Assembly (NCBI RefSeq): GCF_003855255.1
Contig: NZ_CP034072.1
Span: forward strand, 3,818,145-3,882,144
DNA length: 64,000 bases
Origin: Mycolicibacterium nivoides
GTDB taxonomy: Bacteria; Actinomycetota; Actinomycetes; Mycobacteriales; Mycobacteriaceae
Reading direction: 5' to 3'
The position numbers were made by a program, and so were the translations under genes. Positions within the stretch are counted from its first letter, which is position 1. Each line of letters starts with the position of its first letter. The notes beneath the pieces were generated by a model, which saw only the letters and a program-made list of their open reading frames with translations, was not told the DNA's origin and searched no databases. Shown one piece after another: positions 55,906-64,000 of this stretch.

Positions 55906-58900
55906 TCAGCCGTCCAGGAACAGTCTGAGCCGGCTTCCATACTCACTGAGCGCCCTGGGCGTGAACATCTCGTAGTGCGTGCAGTCGACGGAGTACGTGT
56001 TGATCTCGCCGGCAATCCACGGCTGCCAGCTTTGTAGATGGGTCCGGGCGGCCCGCCGGTTCCGTATCCCACGCCAGCGGGACCGTAGTCCCGGTCCGTC
56101 GTCGTCTTCACTTCCGTGCCGCGCGGCCATGAAAATGGCGACCTCTCCATCGAATACCTCGGGCGCGTGATCGAGCAGGCGCAGCTGGTTCTCGTTGAGG
56201 CTTTGGGCCATGAACTCCAGCAACGGCTTTGGCGGGAGAGAGAATCCCAGCACACCCTGTTCCCGAATCAGCTCTTCCGCCCGCTGGTAGTCGATGGGCT
56301 TCCGGTGCGTCGGCACGTCGATGTTGTTGGTCTGCAAGATGTATTCCAGCACCAGTCCCTCGGCCAGCACCCGGTTCTCGGCGACGAGCCTGTCGGCGCC
56401 GGTGGTGAGTTTGTTCGTCCTCAATGCGGCGTCCAGGAGTACGAGGCGCTGGACTTCGCATCCTCGTCGCTGTAGCTCAACGGCGAGCGCATGTGCGACG
56501 ACGCCACCGAACGACCAGCCGAGGAGCCGGTAGGGGCCATCCGGATGCAGGGCTTGAACGCGGTCCGCGTAGATCGCGGCCAGATTGCTTATCGATGTGG
56601 GTTCTGACTGGTCTGCCGTCGGCGTTTGGTTGATTCCGATGATCGGGCAGTCCAGGTATTCGCCGAGTGCCCGATACGACCAGCTCAACCCGAACCCGTC
56701 GTGAATGCAGACCACGGGAATGCCTGAGCCCGCCCTGAGGATGTCGACGGGCACCACTTCCTCAGCACTGCCCGCACTTCCGATCTGCTGAGCCAGGCTT
56801 CTCACGGTCGACGCCTCGAAGATCACGCGTACGGCCAGATGTGCGTCCGTGGCCTTGTTGATCGCGGCGACGGCCCGCATCGCCAGCAGGGAATCGCCGC
56901 CCAGGTCAAAGAACGAGTCATCGACCCCGACGCGCTCCAGACCTAGCACTTCAGCGTAGATCCCGGCCAAGACCTCTTCGGCAGCAGTCTCGGGGGCCTG
57001 GTATTGCCCGACCTTGTATTCAGGTGCCGGCAGAGCACGGGTATCGAGTTTTCCGTTGGAGGTCAGAGGCAATGCATCCACGACCATCACCGCCGCCGGA
57101 ACCATGTAGACCGGCAGCCGGTCGGCCAGAGTCACTCGCGCCCGATCCGGGTCTACCGCCCCGGCCACCGACTCGGTGACATAGCCGACCAGACGCTTGT
57201 CTCCGGGATGGTCCTCCCGGACCATCACCGCGGCCTGCACTACCCCGTCCAGATCGGCCAATGCTGTTCTGATCTCACCGAGTTCGATGCGGTAGCCACG
57301 AATCTTGACCTGCTCATCGGCACGCCCCACGTAACGCAACTGGCCGTCGGCATCCCAATACACGAGGTCACCGGTGCGGTACATCCGGGTTGCGGGCGCC
57401 CCCGGCCCGACGAACGGGCATGCGACGAACCGCGACCCGGTCAATGTGGACCGGCCCATGTAGCCGCACGCCACCCCGCGGCCGGCCACGTACAACTCGC
57501 CCACCACCCCGCTGGGTACCGGGAGGAGCCATTGATCCAGCACGAACAACGCCGACGTCGACACCGGAGCACCGATCGGAACCACCCGCGGCCCTGCCAC
57601 TTCCGGCGTCGTCAACGGCGCACTCATCGACGCATATACGGTCGCCTCGGTCGGGCCATAGGCATTGATCACCACGCGCCCGGGCGCCCATCGGTCCACC
57701 ACATCACTCGGGCAGGACTCACCGCCGAGCAGTAGCGCAGTCGATCCCAACCCCTCCGGCGAGAGAGCCGCCACGGCAGATGGGGTCTGGGTCAGCACAT
57801 TGACGTCTTCTGAAACAAGAACATCGTGGAAGGTCTCCGGCGAATTGGTCACCTCTTCGGGCACCACGACCAGCCGCCCGCCGGTCAACAGCGCCGCCCA
57901 GATCTCCCACACCGAGAAGTCGAATGCGTACGAATGGCACTGCGTCCAAACCTGATTGGCCGGAAGCCCGATGGGCATCGACGCGGCGAGGTGCGTCAGG
58001 TTGTGGTGCGTGATCCCTACCCCCTTGGGAGTACCAGTGGTGCCCGAGGTGTATATCAGGTAGGCGATCTCGTCGGCCTCCGGCGCCGGCAATGCCGTGT
58101 TCGGGTAGCCGTGGATGCGGGGATCATCGATGTCGATGACCGACAGGCCGGCTCTGTCCAGGCGATCGAGGTGCACTGCGGAGGTGATCGCGGCACTCGG
58201 CGCGGCGTCGGCGAGAATGAAAGCGATCCGTGTCTCTGGGTGTGCCGGGTCCATCGGCACATAGGCCGCTCCGGTCTTGAGCACTGCCAGCATCGCCACG
58301 ACCGCCTCGGCGCACCGGTTGAACAGCAGCGCCACACTGTGCCCTGGTCCGATGCCCGCTTCGGCCAGCAAGTGCGCCAACCGATTCGACGCGTCATCGA
58401 GTTCCTGATACGTCTTCGAGCGACTTCCACAGGACTGGGGTGAACGGCCGGCATCCGTCACCGCCACCGCGTGCGGTGCGCGTGCCACCTGCTCGGCGAA
58501 CAACGTCGGCACCGACACCGACACCGCGGAGGTGGTGAGCACGGCGCGGTTGCCGATCTCTTCCAGGCAATCCCGTTCGCCATCGATGAGCACGTCCACC
58601 GATGAGACCCGCTGATGAGCATCGGTGGTCAAGGCCGACACCACCCGCTCCAGGCGCTCGATCAGTGTCCGAATGCTGTCCGCATCGAACACGTCGGTAC
58701 GGAACTCCACGGAGCCGACGATTCCGTCCGGTGCTCCGGTCCCGGTCCAGCGCTCCTCAAGGGAGAAAGCAAGGTCCATCCGGGCGGCCTGCGTGTCGGC
58801 CGGAAGCGGGGTCACCTGCAGGTCGCTCAGAAGTGGCTCGGTGCCAGACTCGCCGCTGTCTCGGGAGACGAAGTTCTGCCAGGCGAACATCACCTGGACC

Positions 58901-61900
58901 AGGGGGTGGTGGGTCAGGCTCCGGATCGGGTTGAGCCGATCCACGAGCACCTCGAAGGGCACGTCCTGGTGCTCGTAGGCGGCCAGGCTGCGCCGGCGTA
59001 TCTGGGCCATGAGCTCCGCGAAGGTCGGGTCGCCGCCAAGGTCCACCCGTAGCACCAAGGTGTTGACAAAGAATCCCACCAGATCGTCGAGCGCCGGATC
59101 TCGCCGCCCCGCAATCGGGAAACCCACCGCCACATCAGAATTGGCGCTCAGCTTCGACAGCAGCACCGCCAGCGCCGCCTGCAGCACCATGAAGCTGGTG
59201 GCATCATGCTCCCGCGCCAGTCGACCGATTCTCTGCTGCAGTTCAATCGGCCAATTCACCGCCACACTTGCTCCGCGGTAGTCGGCGACCGGCGGATACG
59301 GCCGATCCGTCGGCAACTCGAGACGCTCGGGCAGCCCTGCCAATGCCTGCTCCCAGTACGCCACCTGGGCGGCGATCGGACTGCCGGCATCGTTGAGATC
59401 ACCTAGTTGCTCGCGTTGCCACAGCGTGTAGTCGACATACTGCACCGGCAGCGGCGACCAGTCGGGAACCTGACCCACGCATCGGCCGGCATAGGCCATC
59501 CCGAGATCGCGCACCATCGGCGCGATCGACCAACCGTCGGCAGCAATGTGGTGGACCACCACAACGAGTACGTGCTCACTCTCGTCGACGCGCAAAAGCG
59601 TTGCCCGTACCGGAACTTCGCCGGCCAGATCGAAGCAGTGCCGCACCGTCGCGTCGACGGCCTCCCGCAGCCGCGGCTTCGGCCACCCGCGGGCATCCAC
59701 CACCTGCCAACTGAACTGCGCCTGCTCCGTGGGAATCACGACCTGCTGCGGTAGCCCATCGAGCGCCGTAAAGACGGTACGCAGGCTCTCGTGCCGGGCC
59801 ACCACATCGGTGAGCGCCGCCCCCAGCGCTTCGCTATCCAGCGTCCCGGTGATCCGGTAGGCGGTAGGCATGTTGTAAACCGGTGAGGGGCCCTGCAACT
59901 GGTCCAGGAACCACAACCGCTGCTGGGCATACGACAACGGCAGCACCGCGGGCCGCTCCTGGACGGTCAGTGCCGCGCCGGCCCGATCCCCGGCATGTGC
60001 GCTCATCCACTCGGCCAACTCGGCCACGGTGGGGGCATCGAACAAGGCCCGGATCGTCACCTCGACATTCAGCTCGGCCCGGATTCGCGCGACCAGTCGC
60101 GTCGCGGAGAGGGAGTGTCCGCCGAGGTCGAAGAACCCGTCGTCGATACCGACTCGGGCGACCCCCAGAACCTCACCGAACAGGGCGACCAGAGCCCGCT
60201 CGCGCTGGTCACGAGGAGCCCGGTAGGCCACCGCGCTGTTAAACTCCGGGTTCGGCAGTGCCCGGCGATCGAGTTTGCCGTTGACGGTGAGCGGCAGGGC
60301 GTCCAGCACCATGATCGCCGCGGGCACCATGTATTCGGGCAGCTTGTCCCCCGCGAAACGACGCAGTTCCCCCGCCCGTTCGATCGCAGACGGGTCGTTG
60401 ACGTATGCGGCCAGTGAGCCCGCTGCAGTGCTGGGCAGGTAAAGATCCGACAGCGCCGGCACGGCACCGTCGGCCGATGACGCGGCGGCACGGGTGTAGA
60501 TGATGTCAACCAGCCCATCACACTGCGACCAGGTCACGGCCGCGGCGTACCCCAGCTCCCGCCCCAGCTGCAGGCAGTCATGCGGTAGCATTGCGCCGGA
60601 AGCCGAAATGCCGGAACGCAACTCGCTGACATACTCGCGGTCACCCGCGTTGTCCAGCTCGCGTACCAGCTCCACATCCGGCCAGATTCCGGCATGAGGA
60701 ACCCCGGAGACGCGCAGCTCCGGTAACCCCTCGGACCGCAGATGGTCGGCCAGCCTGGCCAGGCCCCCGAACCGCTGCCATGGTTCGGATGGCAGGTCCG
60801 CAACCGACCGCACCGGGATCGGCCCCTTGCGTAGCACCACCTCATACCGATAGCCGCTGAGTTCGTTGATCGCCCGCATGTCCTTGAGTCGCACCTCGAC
60901 AGCGGCGATGTCGTCGAGGTGTCGCGGCAACGCCGCAAAGAACTCCGGAGCCACCAAGAGCTCCTGTTCGGAGAGTATCTCCCGACGCACCCGCTCACCT
61001 ACCGCGGCAGCTCTGTCCTCGGCGTCACGGACGTCCTCACCGCTGGCGCATACCACCCCGGCAGTGAACGCCCGCAACAGCGACAGGTTGCGCACATCGC
61101 CGATGAACAGAGCCCCGCCGGGTGCCAGTGACCGCATCGCCACGGCCAGCACATCGAGCAGATAGCCCGCACTCGGGAAGTACTGGATGACCGAATTGAG
61201 CACCACTACATCGAAGTGACCCTGCGGAATCCCATCGGGGGCGTCGGCCGGCTGCGCCCGCAACCGTACCCGGTCGGCCCATGGCTGCCCGGCGACTTTC
61301 GCCCGCAATGTCTGGATCGTCGGTGGCGAGAAGTCCGTTGCCCAATACTCGACGCACTCCGGGGCCACCTGCGCAAGCAGCAGCCCCGAGCCCACACCGA
61401 TCTCCAGCACTCGGCGCGGTCGCAGCGCCAGGATCCTGGCAACCGCGGCCGAACGCCATTCCTCCATCTGCGGCAACGGAATTGGATCTCCGGTGTAGCT
61501 GCTGTTCCAGCCACCGAAGTCCTCGCCCAGTTCGGTGGGCGTGCCCGTGGTGAAGGACTCACCCGAGTACAGGCCCTCGTACACGCCCTGCCACTGGTCG
61601 ACGAGTTCCGCTTCGCGGGCAGACTCGCGGACCAGCATCATCTCCGGGTCCAGGACGACATAGGCCACCAACCGTTTGTCGGCGGTCGGCTCACCCTGGC
61701 TCGCGGTGGACGTGGTGGTGTGGGCGACGACCACCGCTTGGGAGACGCGGGGATGGGACGCCAACACCGACTGGATTTCGCCGAGTTCGATGCGGTAGCC
61801 GCGGATCTTGACCTGCTCGTCCGCGCGGCCGGCATACCGCAGCTGCCCGTCGGCTCCCCAGGACACCCGATCCCCGGTGCGGTACATCCGGGTGCCCGGC

Positions 61901-64000
61901 GGCCCGAACGGGCAAGGGACGAAACGCGATCCGGTCAACCCCGGCCGGCGCACATAACCGATGCCGACGCCACGGCCGGCCACATACAGCTCCCCCACCA
62001 CACCTGGCGGGACTCCGCGTAGCCACTGGTCCAACACGAACAGCCCGGCGCCGGGTACCGGCGCACCGATCGGTACGACACCCGCCCCGGCGTGTAGCGG
62101 AGCGCTGATCGTGGCGTACACCGTTGTCTCGGTCGGGCCGTAGCCGTTGATCATCACCCGGCCCGGCGCCCACCGATCCACCACTTCCTGCGGGCACGGT
62201 TCAGCGGCCACCATCAACGCCGACACCGATTCCAATCCCGCCGGCGAGAGCATCCCCACCGCGGACGGGGTTTGACTCAACACCGTCACCCGCTCACCGA
62301 CAAGCAACGCCTGCAGCTCCTGTGGTGACCGCGTCACCTGCTCGGGCACCACCACCAGTCGCCCACCGTGCAACAGAGCGCCCCAGATCTCCCACACCGA
62401 ATAGTCAAAAGCCAACGACGAACACGCAGCCCACACCTGCTGCGGACCCATCTCGACACCCACGTCCAGACCATCGAAAAGCCGCGTCACGTTCTGATGG
62501 GTGACGGCAACACCTTTGGGCACACCCGTGGTGCCCGAGGTGTAGATGATGTGCGCCACGTCGTCAGCGGCCGGCCCCGCCGCCACAGGCGTGCCAGGCG
62601 AGGAGTCGATCCGGGGATCGTCAACCTGTAGGACCGGCACACCGCAGCCGGCCATCCGGTCAACCAAGCCAGCCGTGGTCAGGACCACCACCGGCGCAGC
62701 ATCGGCCAGCATGAACTGCACACGCGCTTCCGGATGGGCCGGGTCGATCGGCAGATACGCCGCCCCTGACTTCAGCACACCCAGAATCGCGACGATCGCA
62801 TGAGCCGACCGGCCTGTCAACAAACCGACACAGCGCCCCGGTCCGGCACCCATTCCAACCAGCAAGTGTGCCAATCGATTCGATGCCTCATCAAGCTCGC
62901 GGTAAGTCAACGACCGGTCGCCGAACCGCACCGCCACCGCATCAGGGGCCCGCACCACCTGGCCGGCAAACAGCTCAGGAATCGATGATTCGGTCCCATA
63001 GCGGGCCAACACACCCCGGTGACCAACTTCGTCCAAACGCACCTGCTCAAACGCATCGAGCAGGTCCACCGACGACAGCCGACGACCCGGGTCAGACGTC
63101 ATCGCCACTAACACCCGGCGCAACCGCTCAATCAGGGTCTCGATGCTGGCCGCATCGAACACATCGGTCCGGAATTCCACCGAGCCCCAGATTCCGGCAG
63201 GCTCGCCGGCGTCGGTCCAGTGCTCTCGAAGGAAGAGCACCAGATCCATGCGGGCAGTCTGAGTGTCAGCCTCCAGCGGGGCGGCCTGCACATCACCCAA
63301 ACTGAGCGCGGTCGCGGCGTCATTGTCCAGACCGGGCAGATTTTGCCAGGCAAAGATCACCTGGATCACGGGCTCATGGGCCAGGCTGCGGGTCGGGTTG
63401 AGCCGCTCGACCAGCACCTCGAACGGCACGTCCTGGTGCTCGAAGGCTGCCAACGCACGCTGACGCACCTGCTCGACCACCTCGGCGACCGTGGGGTCAC
63501 CACTCAGATCCACCCGCAGCACCAGCGTGTTGACGAAGAACCCGACCAACTCATCGAGCGCCGGATCGCGACGCCCAGCGATCGGGAACCCGACTGCCAC
63601 ATCAGAGCTGGCACTCAATTGGGCAAGCAGCACCGCCAGTGCGGCCTGCACCACCATGAAGCTGGTGGCGTTGTGCTCGTGGGCCACCCGCGTGACTTGC
63701 TGTTGCAACTCGGCCGGCCAGTCCACCATCACGGTTGCGCCACGGTGGTCTGCCACCGGCGGGTAGGGACGGTCAGTCGGTAGCTCCAGCCGCTCGGGCA
63801 GCCCGGCCAGCGCCTGCTCCCAGTAGGCCAGTTGTCCGGCGATGCGGCTGTCCGGGTCGGTCAGATCGCCCAGATGCTCGCGCTGCCACAGCGTGTAGTC
63901 GACATACTGCACCGGCAACGGTTCCCAGGCCGGGGCCTGTCCCGCGCACCGGCATGCATACGCCACTCCCAGATCCCGCACCAGCGGCCCGATCGACCAG
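55906..64000 (-). CDS. Non-ribosomal peptide synthetase, C-terminal modules: C-A(nMT)-PCP-C-A-PCP-TE
   Basis: About 2,700 residues are visible; the N-terminus is beyond the right edge. Approximate order on the minus strand: condensation domain (64000-63050, HHxxxDG off the edge); adenylation domain (62990-61730); N-methyltransferase inserted before motif A9, with SAM loop VLEIGVGSG (61640-60800); rest of A (60420-60250); PCP with Ser at 60112-60114 (GGHSL); condensation domain with HHIAADGWS near 59540; adenylation domain (58540-57030); PCP with Ser at 56890-56892 (GGDSL); thioesterase with GWSFGG Ser at 56512-56514. No epimerase is seen. The last two residues added should be an N-methyl amino acid and an unmethylated one, then released by the TE as acid or lactone. 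Confidence 0.95.
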   Translation of the reverse strand, partial: WSIGPLVRDLGVAYACRCAGQAPAWEPLPVQYVDYTLWQREHLGDLTDPDSRIAGQLAYWEQALAGLPERLELPTDRPYPPVADHRGATVMVDWPAELQQQVTRVAHEHNATSFMVVQAALAVLLAQLSASSDVAVGFPIAGRRDPALDELVGFFVNTLVLRVDLSGDPTVAEVVEQVRQRALAAFEHQDVPFEVLVERLNPTRSLAHEPVIQVIFAWQNLPGLDNDAATALSLGDVQAAPLEADTQTARMDLVLFLREHWTDAGEPAGIWGSVEFRTDVFDAASIETLIERLRRVLVAMTSDPGRRLSSVDLLDAFEQVRLDEVGHRGVLARYGTESSIPELFAGQVVRAPDAVAVRFGDRSLTYRELDEASNRLAHLLVGMGAGPGRCVGLLTGRSAHAIVAILGVLKSGAAYLPIDPAHPEARVQFMLADAAPVVVLTTAGLVDRMAGCGVPVLQVDDPRIDSSPGTPVAAGPAADDVAHIIYTSGTTGVPKGVAVTHQNVTRLFDGLDVGVEMGPQQVWAACSSLAFDYSVWEIWGALLHGGRLVVVPEQVTRSPQELQALLVGERVTVLSQTPSAVGMLSPAGLESVSALMVAAEPCPQEVVDRWAPGRVMINGYGPTETTVYATISAPLHAGAGVVPIGAPVPGAGLFVLDQWLRGVPPGVVGELYVAGRGVGIGYVRRPGLTGSRFVPCPFGPPGTRMYRTGDRVSWGADGQLRYAGRADEQVKIRGYRIELGEIQSVLASHPRVSQAVVVAHTTTSTASQGEPTADKRLVAYVVLDPEMMLVRESAREAELVDQWQGVYEGLYSGESFTTGTPTELGEDFGGWNSSYTGDPIPLPQMEEWRSAAVARILALRPRRVLEIGVGSGLLLAQVAPECVEYWATDFSPPTIQTLRAKVAGQPWADRVRLRAQPADAPDGIPQGHFDVVVLNSVIQYFPSAGYLLDVLAVAMRSLAPGGALFIGDVRNLSLLRAFTAGVVCASGEDVRDAEDRAAAVGERVRREILSEQELLVAPEFFAALPRHLDDIAAVEVRLKDMRAINELSGYRYEVVLRKGPIPVRSVADLPSEPWQRFGGLARLADHLRSEGLPELRVSGVPHAGIWPDVELVRELDNAGDREYVSELRSGISASGAMLPHDCLQLGRELGYAAAVTWSQCDGLVDIIYTRAAASSADGAVPALSDLYLPSTAAGSLAAYVNDPSAIERAGELRRFAGDKLPEYMVPAAIMVLDALPLTVNGKLDRRALPNPEFNSAVAYRAPRDQRERALVALFGEVLGVARVGIDDGFFDLGGHSLSATRLVARIRAELNVEVTIRALFDAPTVAELAEWMSAHAGDRAGAALTVQERPAVLPLSYAQQRLWFLDQLQGPSPVYNMPTAYRITGTLDSEALGAALTDVVARHESLRTVFTALDGLPQQVVIPTEQAQFSWQVVDARGWPKPRLREAVDATVRHCFDLAGEVPVRATLLRVDESEHVLVVVVHHIAADGWSIAPMVRDLGMAYAGRCVGQVPDWSPLPVQYVDYTLWQREQLGDLNDAGSPIAAQVAYWEQALAGLPERLELPTDRPYPPVADYRGASVAVNWPIELQQRIGRLAREHDATSFMVLQAALAVLLSKLSANSDVAVGFPIAGRRDPALDDLVGFFVNTLVLRVDLGGDPTFAELMAQIRRRSLAAYEHQDVPFEVLVDRLNPIRSLTHHPLVQVMFAWQNFVSRDSGESGTEPLLSDLQVTPLPADTQAARMDLAFSLEERWTGTGAPDGIVGSVEFRTDVFDADSIRTLIERLERVVSALTTDAHQRVSSVDVLIDGERDCLEEIGNRAVLTTSAVSVSVPTLFAEQVARAPHAVAVTDAGRSPQSCGSRSKTYQELDDASNRLAHLLAEAGIGPGHSVALLFNRCAEAVVAMLAVLKTGAAYVPMDPAHPETRIAFILADAAPSAAITSAVHLDRLDRAGLSVIDIDDPRIHGYPNTALPAPEADEIAYLIYTSGTTGTPKGVGITHHNLTHLAASMPIGLPANQVWTQCHSYAFDFSVWEIWAALLTGGRLVVVPEEVTNSPETFHDVLVSEDVNVLTQTPSAVAALSPEGLGSTALLLGGESCPSDVVDRWAPGRVVINAYGPTEATVYASMSAPLTTPEVAGPRVVPIGAPVSTSALFVLDQWLLPVPSGVVGELYVAGRGVACGYMGRSTLTGSRFVACPFVGPGAPATRMYRTGDLVYWDADGQLRYVGRADEQVKIRGYRIELGEIRTALADLDGVVQAAVMVREDHPGDKRLVGYVTESVAGAVDPDRARVTLADRLPVYMVPAAVMVVDALPLTSNGKLDTRALPAPEYKVGQYQAPETAAEEVLAGIYAEVLGLERVGVDDSFFDLGGDSLLAMRAVAAINKATDAHLAVRVIFEASTVRSLAQQIGSAGSAEEVVPVDILRAGSGIPVVCIHDGFGLSWSYRALGEYLDCPIIGINQTPTADQSEPTSISNLAAIYADRVQALHPDGPYRLLGWSFGGVVAHALAVELQRRGCEVQRLVLLDAALRTNKLTTGADRLVAENRVLAEGLVLEYILQTNNIDVPTHRKPIDYQRAEELIREQGVLGFSLPPKPLLEFMAQSLNENQLRLLDHAPEVFDGEVAIFMAARHGSEDDDGPGLRSRWRGIRNRRAARTHLQSWQPWIAGEINTYSVDCTHYEMFTPRALSEYGSRLRLFLDG

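Noticed and set aside
55906..64000. NRPS as the GPL synthetase Mps2
   Set aside because: Mps2 ends in a reductase and has no N-methyltransferase; this protein ends in PCP-TE with an nMT in the preceding module.
55906..64000. NRPS as the fortuitine synthetase
   Set aside because: Fortuitine ends Thr-Thr-Ala-Pro with N-methyl-Leu earlier in the chain; an N-methylating penultimate module does not fit.

Overview
The window reads as chromosomal DNA of a rapidly growing mycobacterium (Mycolicibacterium type). It is GC-rich with GTG/TTG starts and many ATGA-type overlaps. From the left edge to about 36.7 kb its gene order matches the M. tuberculosis cholesterol block Rv3501c-Rv3531c: yrbE4A, hsd4A, fdxD, fadE26, fadE27, fadD17, fadD19, echA19, cyp142, Rv3519, Rv3520c, Rv3521, ltp4, ltp3, Rv3525c, kshA, Rv3527, Rv3529c-Rv3531c. 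Assignments rest on recognising the encoded proteins by eye; no database was searched.

Region 1 (1-6.3 kb): the 5' end of the mce4 sterol-import operon, then hsd4A/fdxD divergent from fadE26-fadE27-fadD17. Region 2 (6.3-11.5 kb): an accessory stretch between fadD17 and fadD19. It holds an epimerase, TetR and AraC regulators, a VOC protein, a succinate-semialdehyde dehydrogenase, two gene remnants and a long hairpin. Region 3 (11.5-23.6 kb): fadD19 with a coupled nitronate-monooxygenase-like gene, echA19, cyp142 with an Rv3519 homologue carrying a 4 x 27 bp in-frame repeat, and the ltp3/ltp4 aldolase operon. Region 4 (23.6-29.4 kb): an inserted hyuA-hyuB pair with a divergent PucR regulator. 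Region 5 (29.5-37.6 kb): gamma-carbonic anhydrase, a lipoprotein, kshA and the Rv3529c-Rv3531c operon with a divergent IclR regulator. Seven KstR-type operators (TnnAACnnGTTnnA) sit in front of the sterol operons, so sterol uptake, side-chain beta-oxidation and ring opening are probably co-induced.

Region 6 (37.6-64 kb, running off the right edge) is different: a lipopeptide-type biosynthesis and export locus. It has an mmpS-mmpL-mmpL export set, an alpha/beta hydrolase, a fatty-acyl-AMP ligase, a one-module fully reducing PKS (KS-AT-DH-ER-KR-ACP), a Gap-family membrane protein, an isoprenylcysteine-methyltransferase-like protein and the 3' part of an NRPS. The visible NRPS order is C-A(nMT)-PCP-C-A-PCP-TE. 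The parts list resembles a glycopeptidolipid locus, but the NRPS ends in a thioesterase, not a reductase, and contains an N-methylating module. The likely product is an N-methylated lipopeptide released as acid or lactone. This is the best candidate here for an undescribed system.
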